The notes under the pieces were generated by a model, which worked only from the letters and a program-made list of their open reading frames with translations, had not been told where the DNA came from and searched no databases. Below are positions 36,308 through 46,904 of a stretch of 64,000 nt of DNA, piece by piece. Position 1 is the stretch's first letter. Every line of letters starts with the position of its first letter. A program made the position numbers and the translations under genes. Origin of the DNA: Amphibalanus amphitrite (lineage: Eukaryota; Arthropoda; Thecostraca; Balanomorpha; Balanidae); assembly GCF_019059575.1 (NCBI RefSeq), contig NW_024881830.1, positions 558,001-622,000 of the forward strand. Reading direction: 5' to 3'.

Positions 36308-36352
36308 TTCCTAAGGGTTTGCAATACACCCTGTATTGCAAACCCTTAGGAA
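36308..36352. repeat. Near-perfect palindrome: 21-bp arms, 3-base loop
   Basis: TTCCTAAGGGTTTGCAATAC... is followed after CCC by its exact reverse complement. A further copy of GTATTGCAAACACCCTGTATT-like sequence lies just upstream (36288-36309), so the arm is partly repeated. It could fold into a very stable hairpin. No flanking features tell whether it is a terminator, a small-RNA precursor or a replication artefact. Confidence 0.85.
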
Positions 36353-36502
36353 GGTATCCCTGGCCGTCTCTCTGGTCCCTTCGGGTCATGATGGGACAGG
36401 ATGCCTCCTAGCAAAGCAGTATGCTAAGGGTAAATGTGCACACAAATAACAGGCACATACAACTTTAATTGCAATGGAGACAAATAAGACAGTAAGCAAT
36501 AA

Positions 36503-36769
36503 AGGCCTGGCTACACTATGCGTTTTCTGCGTGCGTTTTTGCAGGTTTGCGTGTTTTGCGTAATATCGTTCTAGGAAAAAAGTTATAAACAATACCTATA
36601 ATTTTTACTTTGGTTATATACAAAAGCTAATATAACTCTTATGTAACTAAAACTTAAGGTGAAAAACATCACAAAAACGTAATATCGTTCTTTTTTCTAG
36701 AACGATATCACGCAAAACACGCAAACACGCAAAAAACGCACGAAGAAAACGCATAGTGTAGCCAGGCCT
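36503..36769. mobile_element. Foldback MITE P (267 bp)
   Basis: AGGCCTGGCTACACTATGCG and its inverse CGCATAGTGTAGCCAGGCCT begin imperfect inverted repeats about 70 bp long. TAA flanks both sides (36500-36502, 36770-36772), consistent with a 3-bp duplication. The right boundary coincides with the TTAA used by the adjacent element A copy 2. Confidence 0.75.
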
Positions 36770-36772
36770 TAA

Positions 36773-37805
36773 CCCTCGCCGGCCGAGGGGGGGCGGGTGC
36801 CGCCCCCCCCCCCCCATAGGGTTTTTTCGCGATAGCTCCGAACACGCTGGGGATAGAGAGCTGAAACTTGGCATACCTGACCTTTGATCCAAGCCGCATC
36901 TTTTGACACCAACCGCATTTTTGGGTCAGGTCAGGTCACTGACCTATGACGTCATAAATGAACCTCTGCACGGTCTTCAGATGTCGCAACTTCGCAACGC
37001 CCTCACTGCAGAGGAGATGTCACAGGGAAATGAAACTTGCAGGATCTAGTATTCATTATGAGTCTCACAATTTGTATATCTCGGATTTTTCCTAAAGGTC
37101 ATATGAGGTCAGGTCATTTTCGTGACCTCACCATTATAAGTCAATGGGGAAAAATTCAAACTGCTATTTTGGCGCCGGGAACGATCTCCAACTATCTCAA
37201 GCACAAAGAATCGTGATTTGATGCACTCCTTGCAAGGTTAGATGCGTCACTTTTGCAATGTTGACCTTCCGTGACGTCATTTATGACGTCATCAAGGTCA
37301 TATTAGTTTTTCGTCAATAACTCCCGATCAAATTGAGCTAGCGAGTCGAGAAAGCCACCAATGGACTCAGGAAGACCTGCCGGATCGAATGATATGCGAC
37401 ATGACCTCTTTTGACCAACTTCGTGACCTGGGGGTGCTGACCTGACCTTGACCTGAGGTCAACACCCTAAGTTGACCTGACCCGAACAAAAAGTATATCA
37501 TTCGACGCGCCTGAGCGAGGCGAACACAATGCTGCCAAAATCGCGGCTCTGCGGCCGTTTTTTGCGAAGTTATTCACCAAAAACTGAACCGTACCCTGGG
37601 GCACTTGACCTGACCTCAGAGGTCACCGGTTGACCTAGGACCTTAAAATCGGGTACCAATCTCTGCGTCTCGTAACGGCGCACACGCTCGTTTTTTCCGC
37701 GACGCGCTAGCTCCACCAGGGGCGAAACGGCGATGGGGGGGGGGTCGTACCGCCCCCCCCCCCTCGGCCGGCGCGTATGTAGAAAACCAATAGGTCCGGC
37801 GAGGG
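36773..37805. mobile_element. piggyBac-like TTAA element A, copy 2 (1033 bp)
   Basis: Close copy of 23760-24786, flanked by TTAA (36769-36772, 37806-37809), with ends CCCTCGCCGG and CCGGCGAGGG. Here the left G/C hairpin is intact (GGGGGGGCGGGTGCC then C-tract). The conserved block is at 37075-37148. The internal inverted repeat at about 37384-37506 encloses TGACCTTGA (37443-37451). Confidence 0.9.
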
Positions 37806-37977
37806 TTAAGACATAAGTAGGTACTCATATACATTATGTAGGCACCTAATAAATATAATGATGATTCCTAGCGAGTGAAGCGAGTAAAGTTTTCGTGGAA
37901 TATAAGTTTCTGAACATGAACGGCCGGCCGGAACAAATGAAATTATTATACAAGCGAGGAGTTACAAGAAGCCTTAA

Positions 37978-39854
37978 CCCTCGCCCGCACATGCCATTTT
38001 CCCATCCTAGAACGCACATGGGGGGGGGGGGGTGGTTGCCACCCCCCCGCGCCGTTTCGTTCCTGTTGGAGATAGAGCTTAGCGGTAAAGACCAAAAAGA
38101 TTCTTTGGGAAGAGACGAATCCAATGATACCCGATTTTACCTTCTCAGGTCAGTTATTGACCTTCCAGGTCAGGTCAAACTAAAAAATGTTGCTGTTTTG
38201 GGTCACCGTTGGATATCAAGTGCGCTGCTTATCATATACCGATGACGATGCCGTTTTCTGGTGCCAAGCCAGCTAGAACCTCTTTGTCACACTACCCGAC
38301 CAGATTTTTGCTGCTGAGGTCATTTCAGGTCAAGTTAGGTCAAGGTCAGTTATATGTGTTTGTATGTCTGTGTGTGTCTGTGTGTATACTGATGTGTGCA
38401 CCGATTGTTTTTGTGTCCATAGGTATTACATGAAATCATGATCTGAGAAACTTTTTCCAAAAATGCAGGCAAAAAAACTTCACAAAAAGTAAATTCATCT
38501 TGCCTAAAACGCAATTATCTTAGATGACCTAGGTTGACCTTGACCCTGACCTTGACCCCTGTACATCGTCGAGCAACATGTTCCATGATAGGTGGGAGGT
38601 AAGACTGGCAAAAAAGGCCGAAATCAAGGTGTCAAATGCTCACAAGGCCCATGGCAAACGCAAGATGTTGAGAATTGGCCATTTGGGTCGTGACATGACC
38701 TGACAAACAAGGTCATAGGGGAAGCGGGGGGAACACCGCCACTGTAGGAAACACCGCCACCCCATCTGGCGGCGAAAGTATGAAATGTGAAGTGTAAAAA
38801 TCCGTTGTTTCCTATTAACTGCACGAAGGTAAGCGTCTTCTGATTTGTGTTCCGGTGTTTCAGTGTAATCGAAGCTCAATGTGGGCATTTAAAGAAAAAT
38901 GCACATTCTCTTATAAAAATTCGATGAGTTGGGAGCACTTTTGAATGTCTTTAAGTAGAGACTCATTTTGATTTACTTGATTACAACGAAAAATAACTGA
39001 TCGGCTTTGTCCAGTAAGATAGGTTTGCTTGAACCGTGTAGTACATTCTTGCCGCTGGCGATTTTTGCTTGTGATCACTTATTGGGGAACACCGCCACCC
39101 CGTGGCGGTGTTACCCCAATTGAGGTTGCGGTGTTTCCTGTTCGTAGCGTGATAAGTGATGAAACTCCAAAGACACGCTTTATTTATGTTCGTAGATGTT
39201 CCTAAGTCGGGAATAAGCAGCTTGTTTGATTTTTTTACTTTATATTTTTAATGCATCCCGACCAAGCACTTGCCAGCTGTATAAAACTGGCAAACAGCTG
39301 ATGAACCTATACCTATTTAGGTGTCCATTACCGATTATTTGCGAAAATTACCACTTACCGACAGGAAACTCATCGCACGTGATCTCTGAACAATTAAAAG
39401 CTTTCGTAGGAATGGGTTGGGTTAACATCAACACCGGTGGCGGGGTTACCCACACAATTTGTAGGCGGCAAATATGTAAGGTATTTTTAGAAGTCGTGAT
39501 ACATGAAAACCTTTTAGGAGCATGCAAAATAAGTACCTAAATCACGTGAGAAAATGTTTAAATATTGTAACCAAGACAACAACTACCAAGAGACTTCACA
39601 CATATTCTCTCATTTTGGCGAAAAGCTTAGGGGGGCGGTTCCTCCTAAGCTTTTCGCCAAAATTTCGCCCCGCTTCCCCTATCTCCGAAATCAAAAATCA
39701 CAGAAACTTGAAATTTTCAGTGGACATCAAGAAAGGATAGAGGAGCAGCTATACCAAAAATCAGCTCTCTAGCTCTAAAAATGTTGAGTGCAGAGCAGAA
39801 AGACTACCTGGGGGAGGGGGGGGGTAGCAACCACCCCCCATGTGCGGGCGAGGG
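37978..39854. mobile_element. piggyBac-like TTAA element C (1877 bp)
   Basis: Perfect 16-bp inverted repeats CCCTCGCCCGCACATG and CATGTGCGGGCGAGGG are flanked by TTAA (37974-37977, 39855-39858). G/C hairpins with a TGGTTGC loop lie inside both ends. Two TGACCTTGA sites are at 38535-38543 and 38547-38555. It holds two strong hairpins (39082-39119 and 39612-39663) and repeated AACACCGCCACC motifs at 38733-39100. No transposase. Confidence 0.87.
39612..39663. repeat. Palindrome with 20-bp perfect arms inside element C
   Basis: ATTTTGGCGAAAAGCTTAGG faces its exact complement across a 12-base GC-rich loop. It could be the fused or inner end of another element, or a stable RNA hairpin. Confidence 0.85.
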
Positions 39855-39858
39855 TTAA

Positions 39859-40868
39859 AAAACAATCAAAAGTGCTTCTAAAAGCCAATTATAAAATTTT
39901 ATTTCAGGTTTTGCCTACTGACAGAGCTGGTGACCAGGCGTCACTAAATGTACTTCTCCATACTTTGACAATGACATAGGTTGTGTGACCTCAAGTTGTG
40001 AACCAAAAAAGAAGCTATAAAAGATGGCATAAAAGCATTCGGAAACTCATTGAAGTCGTACTCCCAACGTGTCTTTATATAGGACTACCGATCAACCGTT
40101 GGACTTCCCCAGAGAGCAGAAAAATAGATAAAACAAACAAGCAAACTAAAACCTAGCAGACAAACGAACGAGCAAACAAACAAACAAACAATCAACAATC
40201 AAACAAACAAATAAATAAACAAACAAACAAATAGCAAACGAACGAACGATTAAAACGTCAGCTTGCGGTTTTTTATGAAGTTGCGAGAAAATTTTGTGAA
40301 CAATTGACTGCGATATGGTTGGACTCTCACGTTTGAATGACAGCGATTTATACCACCTTGTGTTCTGCCATTAAAGCCGCGTCGCATAGTGATTTTAAAA
40401 GGTTGTCTGGAAAATCTTGCCTCGGGCCATGAGCATGCCAGTAAAGGCTGTGCTGCAAACCAGCTTATCCTATATGACATCGTAACTGTCTCTAATGGCT
40501 TTTCATCCCTCTATCAAAAGTCATTGTCGAATAACTTTTAGTTACCTTTTAGGACGCCAGTGAGCTCAACGATAAGTGGGATCATTAGTGATTTTTTTTT
40601 TAGATTAACTTTCTGATAAACGATGTTTATGGCTGTTCGATGTTCATAAATTACGTAAAAAGGCACAACTTTTTTCTTCCATTGACTTGTAGTGGGGTTG
40701 AGGAAAGGGGTTTCAAAAAGAACCTGATTGGTCACATATTACACAATCCAAAATACATTACAATCTCGTAAAGTGTTAGAGCAATCATCCAGTCGAATCA
40801 CTCAATGTGAACATTTATTTTCAATGGCGGCTTAGCGGAGATGATGTCAATGATGTAGCCCTATAGCG
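39859..40868. other. No gene; AAAC-rich simple repeat
   Basis: 40127-40250 is an (AAAC)n/(CAAA)n-like microsatellite with GAAC interruptions. The remainder shows no coding or element signature. Confidence 0.5.
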
Positions 40869-40872
40869 TTAA

Positions 40873-42049
40873 CCCGCGCCGGGCCGGGGGGGGGGGCGTT
40901 TGAAAACCCCCCTTGCGGTTTTTCGCAGATATCTCAACAACGGCGGCGCGAAGCGCCGCCGTTTTTGGCACATCTGTTTGTGCATCTTTTCCGCACATGT
41001 TGTGAAAATTTCAGACCCAGGTCACCTTAGGTCAGGTCACCAGGTCACGCCAAGTGACCTCACCTTAGAAAAAATAAGAATGCTCGTCATAGCTACACCG
41101 ACTAAACGATTGCCTTGAAACTTTCAGCGATTGATTAGAGCAACACTATCTATAAAATGTATGTCTCGGAATTTCGATATCGGTGACCTAAGGTCAGGTC
41201 AATTTTGCGGCCTCTCCATTTTAAGTCAATGGGAGAAAATTGAAAAGCGCCTGTTTTGCACGAACGCTATTCTAGACACTCTCAAACATCGAGATGTAGG
41301 TAAAATAGTCACACTGAACCAGAAAATGGCAACTGTGACCCCTCGTTATGTCCCCGAGGTCATCTCAGGTCACGAACAGAATCTAACAGTTTTTCGATGA
41401 TAACTTCTGATAGAGGCGTGCTAGAGCGCTGAAAACGCCTTAGATGTGTTCGGCTCGACGTTGCGGATCGACTGATATGCAACATGACCTTTTCCGGTCA
41501 GGTCATGACCTTGACCTGAGGTCAAATTTTGAAGTTGACTTTTCGAGGTCAAATTATAGTTCATTCGACGCGTCTAGACGAGAGAAACACGATGCTGGCA
41601 AAAGTAATATGATAGCTCTTTTGAGTCAAAAGTTATTGCCGAAAAAACGTTTTTCGTAAAACGGCTATTTCTGGAGTTTTTGTCCTCTGGAGGCTAAACC
41701 GTTGACCTGAGGTCAAATCTGAGAACATTATTCAGAAAGGTCTGTAAAAGGGCTATCGAATGCGCTTTTTTTGCGGCGCTGTAGCTCTATCGGTTCCCGA
41801 GATAGCCGTTGGCAGTTTCCAAAATGTTGAAATAGTCAACATTTTACCTTTGGTGACCTCTGGTGACCTGACCTTTGACCTGACCCAAAAAATGACCGAA
41901 GTGTTTTCGTCCTTATTTTTGACGTTCTTTCGATTGCCGCTTACCGCGTGTCGCTACGTGGCCCAGGAGCCGAGTTAGAAGGGGGGGGGGGGTGTTCAGA
42001 CACCCCCCGCGGCCCGGCGCGGAATTTCAGAGCACCGGCCCGGCGCGGG
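40873..42049. mobile_element. piggyBac-like TTAA element D (1177 bp)
   Basis: Perfect 15-bp inverted repeats CCCGCGCCGGGCCGG and CCGGCCCGGCGCGGG are flanked by TTAA (40869-40872, 42050-42053). The right end motif is present twice (near 42010 and 42035). The conserved block is at 41160-41235. The internal inverted repeat at about 41465-41573 encloses TGACCTTGA (41506-41514). It gives the uninterrupted reference for the insertion of F in element S. No coding capacity. Confidence 0.9.
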
Positions 42050-42053
42050 TTAA

Positions 42054-43634
42054 ATGTTTTTAGTCAAGCCTATTGTTGGTCACTTGAAACGTCTGAAGTC
42101 AGTGAACAATTGCAGCTCGTCCAGGTTGTTTGTTTTGATGGGCCACCTCATTTCGCTCCAAATAGGTAGACGATTTTAGAGTTATGGGGCGAATAAGATA
42201 AGGATGACATCTAAGTTTAGACTGATGGATTGTTGAAGCGCCGAGAGTGTCTCGAATAAGCACGCCCGGTGCAATGGGCCACCCGGCAGTTCAAACGGTG
42301 ACCCCAAGGGTCAATGGAGCTATCCTCGCCGTATTGGTGAGGATTCCTGATGAGACGAACGCTGTGGGGTGACAGTGAACAGGGGCGAGCGATAAGAGAT
42401 GGATGGATTTAGCTAACTTCTGAGTTCAAGCCGAAATAAAATGGATACTGGCCTGGGTAGGGTAGTTGACAGTTCCGGCAGCGGCACTGTCCTCACTCCT
42501 CGACTCGGTAAAACAGGAAAACTTGCGGTAAGTAGAAACTGTGGGCGCAAACAGCGAACCATCTGGCCATTTCTAATAATGGAGTTTGGTCTAGTCAGCG
42601 GCACCTGGCTAAAGTAAGACACCTGGCCAAAGTAAGACACCTGGGCGATGACTGGCCGGTCACCTGGTGACCTGAGCCCGGCGGGGTCAGTGCGGCCACA
42701 CCGGTACGCTGTACGGGCCAATCATCTCCTCAATGATGCCGCAGGGTGTGGCACGGCCGGCTATAGGATAAGGATCTGCAGCGGACTGGCCGGCCGGCGG
42801 GCACCGCTGGTATCGAGGCCAGTCTGCACGGCCAGTGCTACCCGCTGCCGGTGGCAGGAGCTGCGCACCCCCAGTCACCGGCTCACTGCCCACAGCGCCA
42901 TCACAATGCATAGCGCGCGTCAGATGAGCCATGACCGCGGCACCGGGTCAGGTCAGCCGGCGAGACTGGCACCCCGTGGGCAGTGGGCACCATGCACACA
43001 GGCGTCAGCGAGATAGCTGATACGATCACATGCCTACCCGTGCACATGATAGATTTTCTACAAAAGTCGAAGAATATAATACGGTGTTGCTTCGGGTCGG
43101 TTTTCAAGTCTTTAAAAGAGGCCGACAGCCGGAGAAGGCGTGCGTAATCATGCATGACGTGCCACTTTACCCGATGCCATTGTAGGTGTTGAATGCTGAA
43201 TCGGGCAAAGGCCAGTCTTGCTAAAGCGTCGGTCTCCGTTCATTTGTAGATGCTATGCTGCTTTGAGCTAAAACGACGAAGCAAGTGGGAGTTATGAGGG
43301 CCGAGGACAGAACAGACGTCAGGGTGGTATGTCCTCAGCTATATGCAATTACTTCGATCCTGTCCTTCACCGCCAGGTTAAACGGCATGCGGATTGCATA
43401 TGTGGCTTTAAGGGTTGGACATGGCATAGGAAACGTTCAGAGCCAATGCCGCTCACTGTCATATCTTAGCCCCAGCACTGCCACGCTTGATTAGTATACA
43501 TAAACATAAAACAATGTCCGAAACCGCGCAGAGAAACAGAGGAATAGTTACCACAGACCATGTTATTACCGGGAGAAATTGCCGCCTCAGTAGCCTAGAT
43601 ACCTTTCAGCACAATCCCGAGTCCCGCGACAAAC
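42054..43634. other. Unassigned; GC-rich part at 42640-43020
   Basis: The GC-rich part has open frames on both strands (for example 42648-43016 plus and 42687-42932 minus), with no domain recognised. The rest looks intergenic. Confidence 0.3.
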
Positions 43635-43759
43635 CTGATCAGGGAAAGCGGCCGTGTGCCCGGCCGCGGCGACGGAGGGCCGCCCGAAATGTCTCTCTCT
43701 CCAGCCAGGCGCAGCTCGCGGTGGCGGCCAATCTGGGACGCGTCGCGATGCTCGTAAAA
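43635..43759 (-). other. Candidate internal exon of an unknown minus-strand gene
   Basis: Read on the minus strand, TTTTCTCAG precedes an open 125-base segment (FYEHRDASQIGRHRELRLAG at its start) and CAG/GTTTGT follows it. Splice signals, frame and CpG-rich composition suit an exon, but no partner exon or family is recognised. Confidence 0.25.
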
Positions 43760-44235
43760 CTGAGAAAAGTGCCCGTGGGAGCACAGCTGCCGACGCCCAG
43801 TGCAGATGTCCCCGCTAAGCAATTAGCCTTCGCGCAGGTATCGACCGCCGGCAATTAAACTGACACTGCAAATCAATGCAGTGATTTTGGTGTGAACTCA
43901 GAAATGGTCAAAGCTTGCACATGCACACCCATGCTGAGTGAGCTATAAGAGCTTAGGTGGGCTATCCATGTGACCTTAGAGCTACCTAGATGAGCCATTC
44001 ATGATTTGGTACTTGGTAGGTATAGTGGGCCAAATGCCACGCAATCGTCAATACAATGATGTGCTCGTAATACGCTCTCCGACGATCCGCAGGCGAATCG
44101 GGAATTCACTATTTAGGCAATATTCGGCTCAACACATAGTTAGAAGTCGGTGTGGATTCAGAAATGACAGATGAATGTAGGGCCGTAGCGTCATGTGGCT
44201 GCGGATTAGCACGCTTGTTGGACCGACTGTATGTG
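43760..44235. other. No gene seen
   Basis: Intergenic sequence without recognisable features. Confidence 0.4.
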
Positions 44236-44490
44236 TTACAGTGCGTCCGCGAAATCCGTGAGTTTGCGAATTTACTAGTTAATCCGCAAAATCCCTAGGG
44301 ACTCCGCGAACTCACATAAACTCTCGTGAATCCGCGGAATCACTGCCGTGGCTCCGCGGATTCACTAGAGTTTCCAGTGCGTCCGTGAAGTCGCTGAAGA
44401 GTCCCGGGGATCTGCGAACTTCCTAGGTAATCCGCGGAATAGCGATTCTTTTTTAGTGAATCCGCGGAATACCGACTCTTTTTTTAGAGA
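44236..44490. repeat. Irregular repeat based on AATCCGCGGAAT
   Basis: The self-complementary motif (G)AATCCGCGGAAT(C) and degenerate forms recur roughly every 20-35 bp. The last two units, with a 'CGATTCTTTTTTAG' spacer, are almost identical. Confidence 0.75.
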
Positions 44491-44639
44491 ATGTCCAAAA
44501 AAAAACGTTGTTTAGTTCTTATGCCGATTATTCGTAGAGGCTCAAAGACAATTGGAATCATGTTGCCGATATGGTGATACTGTTGTGCGTTGGCCGCCGC
44601 TTTGCCAAATGGAAGCGTGTTTATGAAGTCAGAAGTACA

Positions 44640-44880
44640 ATTACTCAAAACGCCACCGACTGTGTATTTCACGTCGGTTCTGAGTAGATTTACACACCAA
44701 CCGGTACCTGCTTATTTCACGTCAACTCTCGGTTCTGAGTAGTTTTACACACGGCTTTGCATGGGATTAAATGACGTCGGACTGGAGTAGTTTTAAGCAC
44801 AGGGGAAAATGCGACCAAAATCACGTCAGATCGAAGTAGATTTACTCCAGCGGCTTGACGTGCTAAAATCACGTCCAGTC
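44640..44880. repeat. Degenerate tandem repeat with CACGTC and AGTAGATTTACAC motifs
   Basis: About five loose units combine 'TTTCACGTC', 'CTGAGTAG' and 'TTTACACAC'. The same motifs build the ~88-bp repeat at 63809-63985, so the two arrays probably belong to one family. Confidence 0.6.
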
Positions 44881-44884
44881 TGTG

Positions 44885-45049
44885 ACGTAATGGGGCCTGC
44901 GCATGCGCACAAAGTCCCGCGCGAATTTTAACAAAGAAAGGGATGCGTCGGCCGCGGGACAAGGGGTGCGCGCCGGTCTTTCCGCGTCCGTTCGGCTGGG
45001 GACCGGTTGGCGAGCTGGAGGCGTCTGTGGTGAATCTGGAGTGTTGAGG
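44885..45049 (+). promoter_or_regulatory. CpG-rich promoter-like block with NRF-1-type site
   Basis: Contains the palindromic NRF-1-type site TGCGCATGCGCA (44898-44909), then CpG-rich DNA ending in GAGG/GTGAGC, a splice-donor-like junction at 45049/45050. It could be a promoter with a non-coding first exon for a plus-strand gene. The SWIM gene at 56797 has an acceptor-like TGCTGTTTCAG just upstream of its start and is a candidate, but the link is inference. Confidence 0.35.
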
Positions 45050-45050
45050 G

Positions 45051-46059
45051 TGAGCAATTTGCTGAAAGCATGATTTTTGTAGACAATGGTTAGTGTAGTA
45101 CACAAATGATGCTTGAATTCCTAGCGTAAGTACTTCCTGTACTTCCATTTGATCAATGTCAATGTAGAATTAATTGCAGGCAGTTTCAGTTGGCTTGATT
45201 GACCCAAGGGAGGCTGAGGCTATGATACAAAAGTTGTGTTATTTGTTTGCTATTTTACTATGCTTTTTTGTAAGCTAGCAGTTTTCTTTGTGGCCCAGTT
45301 GATGAGATAGCTTTCTCGTAAAATAGTATTATCCAGGCAGCTCGGTGTTTACACTGTGACGTCAGTATGGCCTGTGCGTAATTTTTTTGTGATGCCACCT
45401 GGTACTTATCTTTGCATTGCATTACCTAGCTAGTTTGTGGTCTCGTCTCTCTGAGCTATCATTCATTTCATCCTAAGTCGATATGTGCGGAACAATCAAT
45501 TAAAAATATTACTGCTAAATCAAAACCCTGTGCCATGAGTGACATGCTGCCAGCACCTACTAGGACTAGGTATTGTAAGGAGCACCCCTTGTGTGGCACC
45601 TGGGCCATGTTTTAATGTGTTATGCTACCCGATGCTAGCAGGCACTGGTGTTCAGTTTCTATGGAAATGTAAAACAAAATTGGCAATTCTGCTTTAGTTT
45701 CCATGGAACCTCAGTGCGAATACCTGGGTAGGGTCAGTGTTGTCATGAAACAGGGCCCCAGAAAAATCCAAATGTGTAAGTGATGTGTGCTCATAATAGT
45801 TTTGTTGATATGGCTTAAAATATTTTGCAGCGTCGTAGTAAAAATAAAATTAATCTAATAAAATGAATGATCTCCCACTTAAATGTATTTTATTCAACTT
45901 TCCCAAAATTGACCCTTACTATAAAAAGAACTTTCTTTGTATTACTTGTTTTTACAATTGGAATGTCGAATGTAAAATGCATCCTTTAACCATCTTCAAA
46001 TTCACCAGTCAAATTCTAGCTGCTATAAACATTCCTGCCACTTGCCAGTGCCACTGCAA
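45051..46059. other. AT-rich, no gene
   Basis: No coding or repeat signature. It would be intronic if the promoter-like block at 44885 serves a downstream gene. Confidence 0.35.
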
Positions 46060-46549
46060 GTCCCAAGGCTCGGCAGTTGGCCCACCCCTGCCCTCGCCCC
46101 TCTGCATGCAAAAACCCTCACCCTGCCCTCGGCAGCTAACCCCTGCGCATGGAAGATGGATTTACCTCTGCCCCTGGATGTGGCCAAACCTCCGTCATTA
46201 GTGCTGCTGCCCATTTCACTCACACCCTGGCCCTTGTGGCCCCATATCTGCTCCTGGTGGCCTTGCCCCTGGCCCTGTTGGTCTTACCCATGCTCCTGGA
46301 AAATCTGTCCTTGCCCCTTCAGACCCATACAGTGATTGCACTCACATCCCAGTTCCTTACAGCCCTGGCCCTGTCCCACATGGCCCTTCCTTTGCTCCTA
46401 GATCTACTCCTGCTCCTGACACTCACAACACCCCTGTCCATTACAGCCCTTGCTCTGCCCCTGTTGGTCCCTGCCCTGCCCCTGGTGGTCCCTCCCCTGC
46501 CTCTGCCTGGTCTACCCCTGCCCATGGTGGCCCTTCTAGTGGTGGTCCT
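46060..46549. repeat. 21-bp satellite, left part (interrupted by the LTR element)
   Basis: Degenerate 'CTGCCCCTGGTNGCCC'-type units match the array to the right of the retrotransposon. The 178-codon leucine/proline-rich open frame crossing it and entering the LTR is a by-product. Confidence 0.8.
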
Positions 46550-46828
46550 TGTTGTGATGCGTGCTACTGAGCCGGCACGAACTATGCCGGCGCAGTCAGC
46601 TGACAGCTGTTGCCAGCCGCCGCGGCGCCGGCCGGCGCCTGATGGTAGGCTGTGCCGCCCGGCAGCTTCCGGCGTCCTTGAGTAAAGAGTATTGTTGTGC
46701 AGTCGTCAGCCGGACTCAATACAGTTAACATCGGGAGTGCGCGTGTGCATCTGGGGCGGTGGAATCGCGACGATAATTAATTTGCTATCGAACCATTATT
46801 AACGTAGACTTAAATATAAACCATAACA
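46550..46828 (+). repeat. 5' LTR (279 bp)
   Basis: Begins TGTTGTGATG and ends ACCATAACA, the canonical TG...CA. AGTAAA at about 46682 is a possible polyadenylation signal. It is identical to the 3' LTR. Confidence 0.95.
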
Positions 46829-46846
46829 TGGCGCGATCGGTATAAT
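46829..46846 (+). other. Primer-binding site
   Basis: TGGCGCGATCGG starts immediately after the LTR. TGG pairs with the CCA end of a tRNA. I cannot name the tRNA from this sequence. Confidence 0.7.
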
Positions 46847-46904
46847 TTACTTTTTATCATTAGATGTAGCATCTTTTCGTCGGTTTTCGCGCGCGTTTCT
46901 CGCA

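Noticed and set aside
46149-46685. 178-codon hydrophobic open frame resembling a membrane protein
   Set aside because: It crosses from satellite into the 5' LTR, so it cannot predate the recent retrotransposon insertion; the hydrophobicity comes from CTG/CTC-rich repeats.
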